A model generated the notes under the pieces. That model did not search any database. It was given only the letters and a program-made list of their open reading frames with translations, and was not told where the DNA came from. Below, one piece after another: positions 40,686-49,400 of a stretch of DNA of 64,000 nucleotides. The position numbers were made by a program, and so were the translations under genes. Source of the DNA: Streptomyces lydicus (lineage in GTDB: Bacteria; Actinomycetota; Actinomycetes; Streptomycetales; Streptomycetaceae); contig NZ_JNZA01000008.1 of NCBI RefSeq assembly GCF_000717345.1, positions 62,001-126,000 on the forward strand, in the 5' to 3' direction. Numbering within the stretch: the stretch's first letter is position 1; each line of letters begins with the position of its first letter.

Positions 40686-42026
40686 TCAGACGTCGCGCTG
40701 CCGCATGACCGCGTACGCGCCGCCGAGGGCCAGGGCGGCGATGCCCATGACGATCCACAGCGGCTCCCAGCCGGACGGACCGCCGTCCACGAACGGGAAC
40801 TTGCTGCCGTACATCACCGTGATCTGGTTGGGGATCGAGTAGCCGAGCAGGAAGTTCCGCAGGTCGCTCAGGCTGTCGGTGAGCATGAACATCGACAGCA
40901 CGAAGGGCAGCAGGACGACCCCGATCATGATGGTGATCGCGCCCGCGGAGTGCCGGATCAGCGAACCGACGGCCAGCGCCAGCAGACCCAGGAACGAGAC
41001 GTAGAGGCTGACCCCCACGGTCGACTTGAGCCACTCGGCGCCGGTGACCTCCGCCCTGCTGAGGTCCCCGAGCAGGGCGTTGTCCATGATCGCGACGAGC
41101 CCGGTGACGACGGTGGTGACGACGAAGGTCAGCCCGAAGAAGACGAGCGCCTTCGCCGCGAGCACCCGGCCCCGGGCCGGGCAGGCGGTCAGGGTCGTAC
41201 GGATCATGCCGGTGCCGTACTCGGAGGAGACCACCAGCACACCGAGCGGCAGCACGCACAGGATGCCCAGCAGCATCCCGAAGAACCCGAAGAAGAGCGG
41301 GGGCGTGGCGCCGATGCTCTCGTTCGTCGACACGGCCGTGGCCACCAGCGCGCCGATGCCGAGGACCAGGACGGCCATCACGCCCAGCGTCCAGATCGTC
41401 GAGCGCACCGAGCGGATCTTCGTCCACTCGGAGGCCAGTGCGTGGCCGAGGTGGGTGGGGCTCGCGGGGATGGGCGAGACGTAGCCGGCGCCCGGGGCGG
41501 GACCGGCGGGCGGCGCGGCGGGGGCCTGGGCGTACGGCTGCGGTGCCTGCGCCGGGGCCGGGGCCTGCGGCTGGGCCTGGAGCATCATCGTGCCGGCGTC
41601 CTTGCCCGGACCGTGCGCCGCCAGCGGCTGCGGCTCGGGCATCGGCTGGGCCTGGAGCATCATCGTGCCGGCCTCGCGAGGCGGGGCGGCCGGGGCGGGC
41701 GCGGGCCGGTCGGCCGGCGCCGGCTGCGGCTGCTGACCCGGGGTCTGGGCCTGCAGCATCATCGTGCCGGCCTCCCCCGCGGGGGCAGGCGCCGGCTGGG
41801 CCTGGAGCATCATCGTGCCGGCCTCCGCGGCGGGCGCGGGCTGCTCGGGCGCCGGCTGCTGGGCGGGCGGTGCGGCCTGGGCCGGCGGGGCCTGCGGGAC
41901 GGCCGGCGCGGCGGGCGGCATCGGGGGCGCGGCCGGCGCCTGCGGAGGCGTTCCGGGCGCGGGCTGCGGCTGGGCTTCCGTTCCGTTCGCCGCCGGATCG
42001 GGCTGCGGCTGCTGAGGGCTGGTCAT
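40686..42026 (-). CDS. ABC-2 type permease with a Pro-rich, AGTMMLQAQ-repeat N-terminus
   Basis: The C-terminal 250 residues are a six-helix ABC-2 permease. It starts with the same HALASEWTKIRSVRSTIWTL segment as its paralogue at 43436-44209. Residues 1-190 are a cytoplasmic extension of Pro, Ala and Gln with four copies of AGTMMLQAQ (A69, A86, A119, A144), each preceded by an acidic residue. Translation is coupled to the ATPase gene by an ATGA overlap. The extension is absent from the paralogue, so it was added after duplication or lost there. The substrate is unknown. Confidence 0.88.
   Translation of the reverse strand: MTSPQQPQPDPAANGTEAQPQPAPGTPPQAPAAPPMPPAAPAVPQAPPAQAAPPAQQPAPEQPAPAAEAGTMMLQAQPAPAPAGEAGTMMLQAQTPGQQPQPAPADRPAPAPAAPPREAGTMMLQAQPMPEPQPLAAHGPGKDAGTMMLQAQPQAPAPAQAPQPYAQAPAAPPAGPAPGAGYVSPIPASPTHLGHALASEWTKIRSVRSTIWTLGVMAVLVLGIGALVATAVSTNESIGATPPLFFGFFGMLLGILCVLPLGVLVVSSEYGTGMIRTTLTACPARGRVLAAKALVFFGLTFVVTTVVTGLVAIMDNALLGDLSRAEVTGAEWLKSTVGVSLYVSFLGLLALAVGSLIRHSAGAITIMIGVVLLPFVLSMFMLTDSLSDLRNFLLGYSIPNQITVMYGSKFPFVDGGPSGWEPLWIVMGIAALALGGAYAVMRQRDV
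41571..41822 (-). repeat. Four 27-bp repeats encoding AGTMMLQAQ
   Basis: Near-identical 27-bp units lie at 41571-41597, 41646-41672, 41745-41771 and 41796-41822. Only one has a changed Leu codon. The spacers vary in length and sequence, so these are protein-level motifs rather than a CRISPR array or tandem duplication. Confidence 0.92.
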
Positions 42027-43276
42027 CGGGGGTCCTCGTTCTGCGGCATGGGCATGTCGACGGGCTGCGCGGCGGGCGCGGGCTGCGCGGCCGGGGCGGC
42101 GGGCGGCATCGGCGCGGCGGGCTGCTGCCCGTAAGGGTGGGGTGCCCCGTATGACGCGGGTGCCCCGTACGGGTGACCCTGACCCTGCGCCGGCGGCGGG
42201 TAGCCCGGCCCCGGAACCGCACCGGGCGCCTGCCCGCCGTACGGATCCTGCTGTGCGTACGGATTCGGCTGCCCCGGCCCGGGCGCGACGGGCGGACCGC
42301 CGGCGTACCCCTGCGGGGCGTAACCGGCCGGGACCTGCTGGAGGCCGGCCCGCTGATCGGCCGTCGAGCGGTAGTCGACGACGCTCTGCGTCATCTGCAT
42401 GTACGCCTCTTCCAGGGACGCCTGGTGCGGCGACAGCTCCCACAGCCGGACCTCGGCGCCGTGCGCGAGATCGCTGATCCGGGGGAGCGGCAGCCCGGTC
42501 ACCCGCAGCGCGCCGTCCGGCTCGGGCATGACCTGCCCGCCCGCCTCGCCGATCGCGGCGGTCAGCTTCTCGCGCTGCTCCGGCTCGGTGTCGGGGGTAC
42601 GTACCCGGGCGAAGTCGGCGGAGTGGGCCGAGATGAAGTCCTTGACCGACATGTCCGCGAGCAGCTGGCCGCGGCCGATCACGATCAAGTGCTCGGCGGT
42701 GAGCGCCATTTCGCTCATCAGGTGCGAGGAGACGAAGACCGTACGGCCCTCGGCCGCCAGCTGCTTCATCAGGTTGCGGACCCACAGGATGCCCTCGGGG
42801 TCGAGGCCGTTGACCGGCTCGTCGAAGAGCAGCACCTGCGGGTCGCCGAGCAGCGCGGCCGCGATGCCGAGCCGCTGGCCCATGCCGAGCGAGAAGCCCT
42901 TGGAGCGCCGGCCCGCGACCTCCTGGAGGCCGACCACCCCGAGCACCTCGTCGACCCTGCGGGCCGGGATGCCGGAGAGCTGGGCGAGCGACAGCAGATG
43001 GTGGCGTGCGCTGCGTCCGCCGTGGACGGCCTTGGCGTCGAGCAGCGCGCCCACCTGGCGGGGTGCGTTGGGGAGGTTGCGGAAGGGGCGGCCGGCGATG
43101 GTGGCGTGGCCCGAGGTGGGTGCGTCCAGCCCCAGGATCATGCGCATCGTGGTCGATTTGCCGGAACCGTTGGGTCCGAGGAAGCCGGTCACCGTCCCCG
43201 GCCGTACTTGGAACGACAGGTTGTACACGGCCGTCTTGGCGCCGTAGCGCTTCGTCAGGCCGACTGCCTCGATCAT
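42023..43276 (-). CDS. ABC transporter ATP-binding protein with Pro/Gly/Tyr-rich tail
   Basis: The ATPase domain (residues 1-300) has GPNGSGKST as Walker A, the unusual signature FSLGMGQRLG and FDEPVNGLDPEGI as Walker B/D-loop. The last 120 residues are a low-complexity tail rich in Pro, Gly, Tyr, Gln and Ala, with PYG/YGQQ units. It pairs with the permease immediately downstream. It is the longer member of two tandem paralogues. A 93-nt stretch is identical at the DNA level to the other copy. Confidence 0.94.
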   Translation of the reverse strand: MIEAVGLTKRYGAKTAVYNLSFQVRPGTVTGFLGPNGSGKSTTMRMILGLDAPTSGHATIAGRPFRNLPNAPRQVGALLDAKAVHGGRSARHHLLSLAQLSGIPARRVDEVLGVVGLQEVAGRRSKGFSLGMGQRLGIAAALLGDPQVLLFDEPVNGLDPEGILWVRNLMKQLAAEGRTVFVSSHLMSEMALTAEHLIVIGRGQLLADMSVKDFISAHSADFARVRTPDTEPEQREKLTAAIGEAGGQVMPEPDGALRVTGLPLPRISDLAHGAEVRLWELSPHQASLEEAYMQMTQSVVDYRSTADQRAGLQQVPAGYAPQGYAGGPPVAPGPGQPNPYAQQDPYGGQAPGAVPGPGYPPPAQGQGHPYGAPASYGAPHPYGQQPAAPMPPAAPAAQPAPAAQPVDMPMPQNEDPR

Positions 43277-43435
43277 TCTCCGCCCCTCGCGAGATGGTCG
43301 GGGCAGAGGCGCCCTCGTGCCCCCGTGAGGGTTAGGAGGCTATCGGGGCGTTGACGGTTCCCGTTAATCCCGGTGTCCACCCTCACGGGCGGCCGGGCCG
43401 CTCCGCACCCCGCCGCGGGACCACCGGGCTCTGCC

Positions 43436-44209
43436 TCACGCGTCCCTCTTCTTCAGCACCACATACCCGCCGACCAGCGCCGCCACCGTCCAGGCGATCA
43501 TGATGCCCAGTCCGCCCCAAGGCCCGTACGGGACGTCGTCGTTGACCCGGGGGACCACCTGCATGATCTTCGAGCCCGCTTGGTCGGGCAGGTAGCGGCC
43601 GATCTTCCGGGTGGCCGAGACGTTGCCGAGGATGTTGGAGATCAGGAAGAAGAACGGCATCAGGATGCCCAGGGACAGCATCGGGCTGCGCAGCATCGTG
43701 GCGACCGCCATCGAGAACAGCGCGATCAGCGTCATGTAGAGGCCGCCGCCGATCACCGCACGCAGCACGCCCGGGTCGCCGAGGTGCACCCGCAGGTCGC
43801 CGAGCGCCGCCTGGCCCGCGAAGAACGCCACGAAGCTGGTCACCAGGCCCACCACGAAGACCAGCGCGGTGGCCACCGCCAGCTTGCAGAACAGGAAGGT
43901 GCCGCGCTGCGGTACGGCCGCGAGCGAGGCCCGGATCATGCCGGTGCTGTACTCGTTCGAGACCACCAGCACACCGAAGACGATCATCGCGAGCTGCCCC
44001 AGGCCCATCCCGGCGAAGCTCACGTTGGTGGCGTCGAAGGACAGCCGGTCCCGGGCCGGCATCGAGGTGAAGTCGTGGTTGGCCAGCGTGCAGATGAGCA
44101 CGCCGAGCGCGACGGTGACGACGACCGCGATGCCCAGCGTCCACACCGTCGACCGCACCGACCTGATCTTGGTCCACTCCGACCGGAGGACCTGTCCGAC
44201 CGCTGCCAT
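43436..44209 (-). CDS. ABC-2 type permease, paralogue without extension
   Basis: A 257-residue six-helix permease that begins MAAVGQVLRSEWTKIRSVRSTVWTL. It contains VVSNEYSTGMIRASLAAVP, the motif shared with its paralogue (VVSSEYGTGMIRTTLTACP). It starts 3 nt after the stop of the partner ATPase gene. The ATPase-permease pair probably works as an exporter or membrane-stress transporter. The role is not visible from sequence. Confidence 0.93.
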   Translation of the reverse strand: MAAVGQVLRSEWTKIRSVRSTVWTLGIAVVVTVALGVLICTLANHDFTSMPARDRLSFDATNVSFAGMGLGQLAMIVFGVLVVSNEYSTGMIRASLAAVPQRGTFLFCKLAVATALVFVVGLVTSFVAFFAGQAALGDLRVHLGDPGVLRAVIGGGLYMTLIALFSMAVATMLRSPMLSLGILMPFFFLISNILGNVSATRKIGRYLPDQAGSKIMQVVPRVNDDVPYGPWGGLGIMIAWTVAALVGGYVVLKKRDA

Positions 44210-44212
44210 CCG

Positions 44213-45220
44213 TCAGCTCCTCTTCTTCTGCCAGTCCGCGCCCCAGCCGGCCGGCTGGGGTTCCCCCTGAGGGGGCGACTCCGGCGGGAGGCCGGCCTGC
44301 GCCGGTACCGGGTCGCCGTCGTGCGCGTGGTACTCCACCGAACCGGCCGTCAGCCGCATGAACGCCTCTTCCAGCGAGGCGTGCTGCGGGCTCAGCTCGT
44401 GCAGGACGAGGCGGTGGGCGGCGGCCAGTTCGCCGAGCCGCTCGACGGGCACCCCGTCGATCTCCAGCGAGCCGTCGCCGACCGCCACCGCGTGGATCCC
44501 CTCGCCCCGCAGCACGTCGCGCAGCTTCTCCTGCTCCGGGGAGCGCATCCGGACGTAGGACCGGGAGTTCTGGTGGATGAAGTCCTTCATGGACGTGTCC
44601 GCCATCAGCCGGCCCTGCCCGATCACGACCAGGTGGTCGGCGGTGAGGGCCATTTCGCTCATCAGGTGGGAGGAGACGAAGACCGTACGGCCCTGGGCCG
44701 CGAGGTTCTTCATCAGGTTGCGGATCCAGTGGATGCCCTCGGGGTCGAGGCCGTTGACCGGCTCGTCGAAGAGCAGCACCTGCGGGTCGCCGAGCAGCGC
44801 GGCCGCGATGCCGAGCCGCTGGCTCATGCCGAGCGAGAAGCCCTTCGCCCGCTTCCTCGCCACCGAGCTCAGCCCGACCATGTCGAGCACCTCGCCGACC
44901 CGGCTGCGCGGGAGGCCGTTGCTCTGCGCCAGGCACAGCAGATGGTTGGCGGCGCTGCGGCCGCCGTGCACCGCCTTCGCCTCCAGCAGCGCGCCGATGT
45001 ACGTCAGCGGGTCCTGGAGCTGCCGGTAGTGCTTGCCGTCGATCCGGACCGTCCCCGACGTCGGGTTGTCCAGGTCGAGCATCATCCGCATGGTCGTCGA
45101 CTTGCCCGCACCGTTGGGGCCGAGGAAGCCGGTGACGATGCCCGGCCGCACCGTGAAGGTGAGGTGGTCCACGGCGACCGTGTCGCCGTAGTGCTTGGTC
45201 AGCCCCGCAAGCTCGATCAT
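44213..45220 (-). CDS. ABC transporter ATP-binding protein, paralogue
   Basis: Walker A is GPNGAGKST, the signature FSLGMSQRLG and Walker B FDEPVNGLDPEGI. The C-terminal 25 residues are a short Pro/Gly-rich tail (QAGLPPESPPQGEPQPAGW), a small version of the long tail on the other copy. I chose ATG 45220 because the paralogue starts MIEAVGLTKRYG at the same point. A GTG 9 nt upstream is possible. TAGCGT ends 7 nt before this ATG, which hints at a leaderless transcript. Confidence 0.93.
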   Translation of the reverse strand: MIELAGLTKHYGDTVAVDHLTFTVRPGIVTGFLGPNGAGKSTTMRMMLDLDNPTSGTVRIDGKHYRQLQDPLTYIGALLEAKAVHGGRSAANHLLCLAQSNGLPRSRVGEVLDMVGLSSVARKRAKGFSLGMSQRLGIAAALLGDPQVLLFDEPVNGLDPEGIHWIRNLMKNLAAQGRTVFVSSHLMSEMALTADHLVVIGQGRLMADTSMKDFIHQNSRSYVRMRSPEQEKLRDVLRGEGIHAVAVGDGSLEIDGVPVERLGELAAAHRLVLHELSPQHASLEEAFMRLTAGSVEYHAHDGDPVPAQAGLPPESPPQGEPQPAGWGADWQKKRS

Positions 45221-45241
45221 GTACAGCACGCTAGGCGCGCC

Positions 45242-45261
45242 CCGGTGGCCCTGCCACCGGG
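45242..45261. other. Hairpin upstream of the ABC gene pair
   Basis: CCCGGTGGC/GCCACCGGG pairs perfectly over 9 bp with a 3-nt loop, just before the ABC ATPase promoter. It may be part of the filP terminator region. Confidence 0.35.
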
Positions 45262-45295
45262 ACGGGGCCGCCCGGCTGACCCCCTGTACGACGAC

Positions 45296-45330
45296 GCCCC
45301 CGTGACCGCCTCAGCGGGCGGTACGGGGGC
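45296..45330 (-). terminator. Terminator after filP
   Basis: GCCCCCGT pairs with ACGGGGGC and, past a single-base bulge, ACCGCC pairs with GGCGGT around a 6-nt loop. It lies 33 nt past the end of filP on the minus strand. Confidence 0.8.
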
Positions 45331-45362
45331 TCGGTCGTACGGAGGTGAAACCTTGCGACGGT

Positions 45363-46301
45363 TCAGCGACTCTGCTGGGCCGGGACGCCGCGGGAGACGC
45401 CCTCCTCGTCGCCCGGGGCACCGGCCGCGGCGACCGCCGCACCGGTCAGCGTGGCCAGCATCTCGCGGACGTTGGTCAGCTGGGCGTTGATCGAGTCGCG
45501 GCGGTTGGTCAGCGCCGCCAGCTCGCGCTCGGATTCGCTGCGGATACGGTCCGCCTTGGCGTTGGCGTCGGCCACGATGTCCTCGGCCTGGCGCTGCGCG
45601 GTCTCCACCGTCTGGCGGGCCCGGCGCTCGGCGTCCGTACGCAGCTTCTCGGCCTCCAGGCGGAGCTGCTCGGCGCGGTGCTCGATCTCCGCGAGCCGCT
45701 TCTCGGCCTTGGCCTGACGCGAGGCCAGGTCACGCTCGGACTGCTCGCGGCGCTTGGCCAGGTTGGTCTCGAAGTCGGCGGCGGCCTGCGCGGCCTTCGC
45801 GCGGGTCTCCTCGAAGAGGGAGTCCGCCTCCTCGCGCTTGGACTGCGCGTCCTTCTGCGCCTCGGAGCGCAGCGTGGACGCCTCGCCCTTGGCCTTCTCG
45901 ACGATCCGGGCGCCCTCGTCCTCCGCCTTCGACTTGCGCTCGGCGGCGAACGCCTCCGCGTCGTTGCGGACCTGCTGGGCGGCCGACTCGGCCAGCTCGC
46001 GGTGCTGCTCGGCGGCCCGGCGGGCCTCCTCACGCAGGTCCTTGGCCTCCTCCTCGGCGAGCCGGAGGATCTTCTCGACGCGCGCGCCGAGGCCCGCGTA
46101 GGAGGGTTCGGCGTCATTGACCTGCGCCTGGGCGTTCTGCGTCTCGAGGTGCAGCTCCTCGATCCGCTTTTCCAGCGACGTGATGCGGGCCAGTGCACTG
46201 TCGCGGTCGGCGACGAGCTTCGTGATGCGGTCATCCACCTGACCGCGGTCGTACCCACGCCGCACGAGCTCGAAGCCGAAGGGGGAGGAAGTGTCGCTCA
46301 T
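45363..46301 (-). CDS. filP: Filament-forming coiled-coil protein FilP
   Basis: FilP forms an intermediate-filament-like cytoskeletal network behind the hyphal tip and gives mechanical support. It interacts with Scy and DivIVA. The 312-residue protein begins with a DivIVA-like FELVRRGYDRGQVDDRI segment. A nearly continuous Ala/Glu/Arg coiled coil then runs to about residue 280, followed by a short Ala/Gly tail. Its length and position next to scy match S. coelicolor FilP. The ATG has AGGAACCCC upstream, a weak ribosome site. Confidence 0.95.
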   Translation of the reverse strand: MSDTSSPFGFELVRRGYDRGQVDDRITKLVADRDSALARITSLEKRIEELHLETQNAQAQVNDAEPSYAGLGARVEKILRLAEEEAKDLREEARRAAEQHRELAESAAQQVRNDAEAFAAERKSKAEDEGARIVEKAKGEASTLRSEAQKDAQSKREEADSLFEETRAKAAQAAADFETNLAKRREQSERDLASRQAKAEKRLAEIEHRAEQLRLEAEKLRTDAERRARQTVETAQRQAEDIVADANAKADRIRSESERELAALTNRRDSINAQLTNVREMLATLTGAAVAAAGAPGDEEGVSRGVPAQQSR

Positions 46302-46340
46302 GGGGTTCCTGTCGAAGAGACCGGTGAGGTGATAAGGAGA

Positions 46341-46369
46341 ATCCTAGGGGTCACAACGGCGTGTCATCG
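46341..46369 (-). promoter_or_regulatory. Candidate promoter of filP
   Basis: On the minus strand TAGGAT lies about 40 nt before the FilP ATG, with GATGAC 16 nt further upstream as a weak -35. This would let filP be expressed independently of scy. It is inference from hexamers. Confidence 0.35.
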
Positions 46370-46414
46370 AGTCATTGCCCGTTTGATCTGGAGAATGACC
46401 CCTCATTTGAGTGG

Positions 46415-49400
46415 CTACCCTTCAGACTGCTTGCCACTCGATCGAGTTGCACCGGCGCCCGCGCCCGCTTTCACCCCGTTGCCCTTGTTTTCGCCGCCCC
46501 CGCCCGGTGTCTCGAACGACTCCAGGGCTTCCAGAACGTCCTGAACGCGGGAGATTTCGGCGTTGATGTCCTCGCGCCGGCGCACCAGGACCTCCAGCTC
46601 CCGCTTCCCCTCGTCCACGATCCGGGCGGCCTCCGCCTCGGCCTCGGCGCGCATCCGCTCCGCGTCGCGCACCGCCTCGGCCTTCTTGTTCTCGGCCTCC
46701 TTGATCAGGCCCTCGGCCTTCTTCACCGCCGCGATCCGGACCTTGCTCGCCTCGCTGCTCGCGTCCGACATCATCCGGTCGGCCTTCTCCTCGGCCTCCA
46801 CCTGCTGGGCGGTGGCCTGCGCGATGAGCTTGTCGACCCGCTCGCCGGCGTTCTTCATCGCCTCCGCGGACTCCCGGCGGGCCCGCTCGTGCAGCTCCTC
46901 CACCTCGGACTCGATCCGCTGGCGCAGCTCCTCGGCGCGCTCCCGGATCGCGGTGGCGTCGCCGCGGGCCTCCTCCAGCAGGGCGTTGGCGTCCGTACGC
47001 GCCTTCTCCACCCGGCTGTTGCCGTCGGCCGTCGCCTCCGTGACGATCCGGTCGGCCTCCTTGCGGGCCGCCCCGACCATCGTGTCGGCCTGCTCCTCGG
47101 CGGCGGTGGCGGCCTTGAGTGCCTCCTCCTGAGCCTTGGCGACGAGCTGGTCGGCCTGCTCGGCGGCGTCCCCACGGCGCTTGGCGGCGTCCTTGCGGGC
47201 CTCGTCCAGCAGACGGTCCGCCTCCTGCTGGGCCTCGTTGCGGGTCCGCTCGGCGGCCGCCTCGGCGTCCTCCTTGATCTTCGCGGACTCGTTACGGGTG
47301 CGGTTGGCGTGCTCCTGCGCGGCCGTGACGGTCTCGGCCGCCTCGGCCCGCAGCCGGTCCGCCTCCGCGGTGGCGGTCGCGAGCATCCGGTCGGCCTGCT
47401 CGCGGGCGTCGGCCCGGGTGCGGTCCGCGTCCCGCTCGGCGTCCGCGGTGGTCTCGGCGGCCTCGGTGCGCAGCCGCTCCGCCTCGGTCGCGGCCTCCGA
47501 CATCAGCTCGTCGGCCTGCTCCGCGGCGTCCGAACGCGCCTTGTTGGCCGCCTTGCGCGCCTCGTCGCCGATCTGCTCGGCGTCCCTGCGGGCGGCCTCC
47601 AGCACCTCGGCGGCGTCGGCCCGCAGCCGCTCGGCCGTGTCCGTGGCCTCCGCCACCAGCGCCCTGGCCTGCTGCTCGCCCTCCGCGCGCAGCCGTTCGG
47701 CGGCCTGCTGGGCCTCGGCGACCGTACGGTCCGCGTCGTCCTGCGCCGAAGAGGTCAGCTCGGTGGCCTCGGTGACGATCCGTTCGGCCTCCGTACGGGC
47801 CTCGCTGATCAGCCGGTCCGCCTGCTCCGCGGCGTCCGTGCGCATCCGGTTGGCGTCGTCCCGCGCCTCCGCACGGGCCCGGGCCGCGTCCTGCTCGCCC
47901 GCCGCCAGCGCGTCGGAGGCGTCGGTGCGCAGCTGCTGCGCCTTCGCCGAGGCGTCCGCGACCAGCTTCTCGGCCTGCGCGGTCGCCTCCGACACCAGCC
48001 GGTCGGCCTGCTCGGCGGCCTCGGTGCGCGCCGTGTTGGCGTCCCGGCGGGCCTCGTCCAGCACCCCGGCCGCTTCCGCGCGCAGCCGGTCGGCCTCCTC
48101 GATGGCCTCCGAAACCGCCCGCTCCGCAAGGGACTTCGCGGCGTCGGACGCCTCCTGCGCCTCGCGACGGGTGCGCACGGCGTCCTCCGAGGCGCGCTCG
48201 CGCTCCTCGTAGGCGTCCTTCCGGACCCGGTCCGCCTCCTCCTGGGCCTCCGACTTCGTACGCTCGGCGGCGTGTTCGGCCGCCGAACGCAGCCCGGCGA
48301 TCTCCTCACCGGCCTGCTCGTGCAGCCCCGCGACCGACTCCCGCACCTGCTGCGCGGTCTGCTCGGCCGTCGCCACCAGCTCGGCGGCCCGCCGGTCCGC
48401 CTCCTCGACCAGCCGCGCGGCCTCCTCCTGCGCCTCGCCCACCCGGGTACGGGCCGACGAGAGCAGTTCCTCGCTCTGCTCGCGGGCCGAGGTGCGCTCC
48501 TGGTGGGCCTCCTCGCGGGCCTCGCCCAGCAGCTGCTCGGCCTCCCGGCGGCGCCGCGCGGCCTCCTCCTGGGCCTCGGCCAGCGCCTCGGCCGCCTCCG
48601 TGCCGGTGCGCTCCGCGGCGGACGCCGCCTCCGCACGCACCCGGTCGGCGGTCTCCTGCGCCTCCGACTTCAGCCGCTCGGCCTCCGCCTGCGCCTCGCT
48701 GCGCAGCCGTACGGCCACCGACTCGCCCTCGGAGCGGGCCGCCGCGGCGTCCGCCGCGGCCTCGCTGCGCAGCCGCTCGGCCTCCTCCTCGGCCTCCTGC
48801 TGGAGCGTGCGGCGGCGCTCGGCGGCCTCCGCCTTGAGCCGGGCCGCCTCCTCCTGGGTCTCCCGGCGCAGCCGCTCGGCCTCCGCGCGGGCCTCGCGCA
48901 GCGCCTCCTCGGCGGCGGTGACCTTGGCCTCCGCCTCGTCGCGCAGCCGGTCCAGCTCCGCCTGGGCCTCGGCCCGCCGCTCCTGGGCGGCCTCCTCGGC
49001 GTCCGCGCGCAGCTTCGCGGCGGCCTTCTCGGCCTCCTCGGTCACCAGCTCGGCGGCCTCGGCGCCCTCGGTGAGCAGCTGTTCGGATTCCTTGCGGGCC
49101 CGCTCCAGCGCGTCCTCGGCCTGCCGGCGCAGCCCCGAGGCGCGCTCGATGGCCTCGGTCCGCACCCGCTCGCTCTCCGAGACGGCACCCGAACGGGTCT
49201 CCTCGGCGTCGGACTTGGCCTTGGCGAGCAGCTCCTCGGCGGTACCCGCCGCCTCCTCGATCTGCTGGACCGCCTCCCGGCGGGCCTCGCTGCGGATGCG
49301 CTCGCCCTCGGCGACCGCGTCCGCCCGCAGCTGCTCGGCCTCCCCGCGCAGCCGCCGTGCCTCCTCCTGGAGTTCGACGGTCTTGGCGCGGTACTCCTTG

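Noticed and set aside
41571..41822. Possible CRISPR-like array
   Set aside because: The repeats are 27 bp, but they are in frame inside a permease gene, the spacers are uneven and Pro-rich coding, and no cas genes are near.
39124..42222. A 1032-residue minus-strand frame that would fuse upstream sequence to the LLM oxidoreductase
   Set aside because: The part upstream of 40176 is out of frame with the ABC permease and is Arg/Pro noise. A strong ribosome site precedes ATG 40176.
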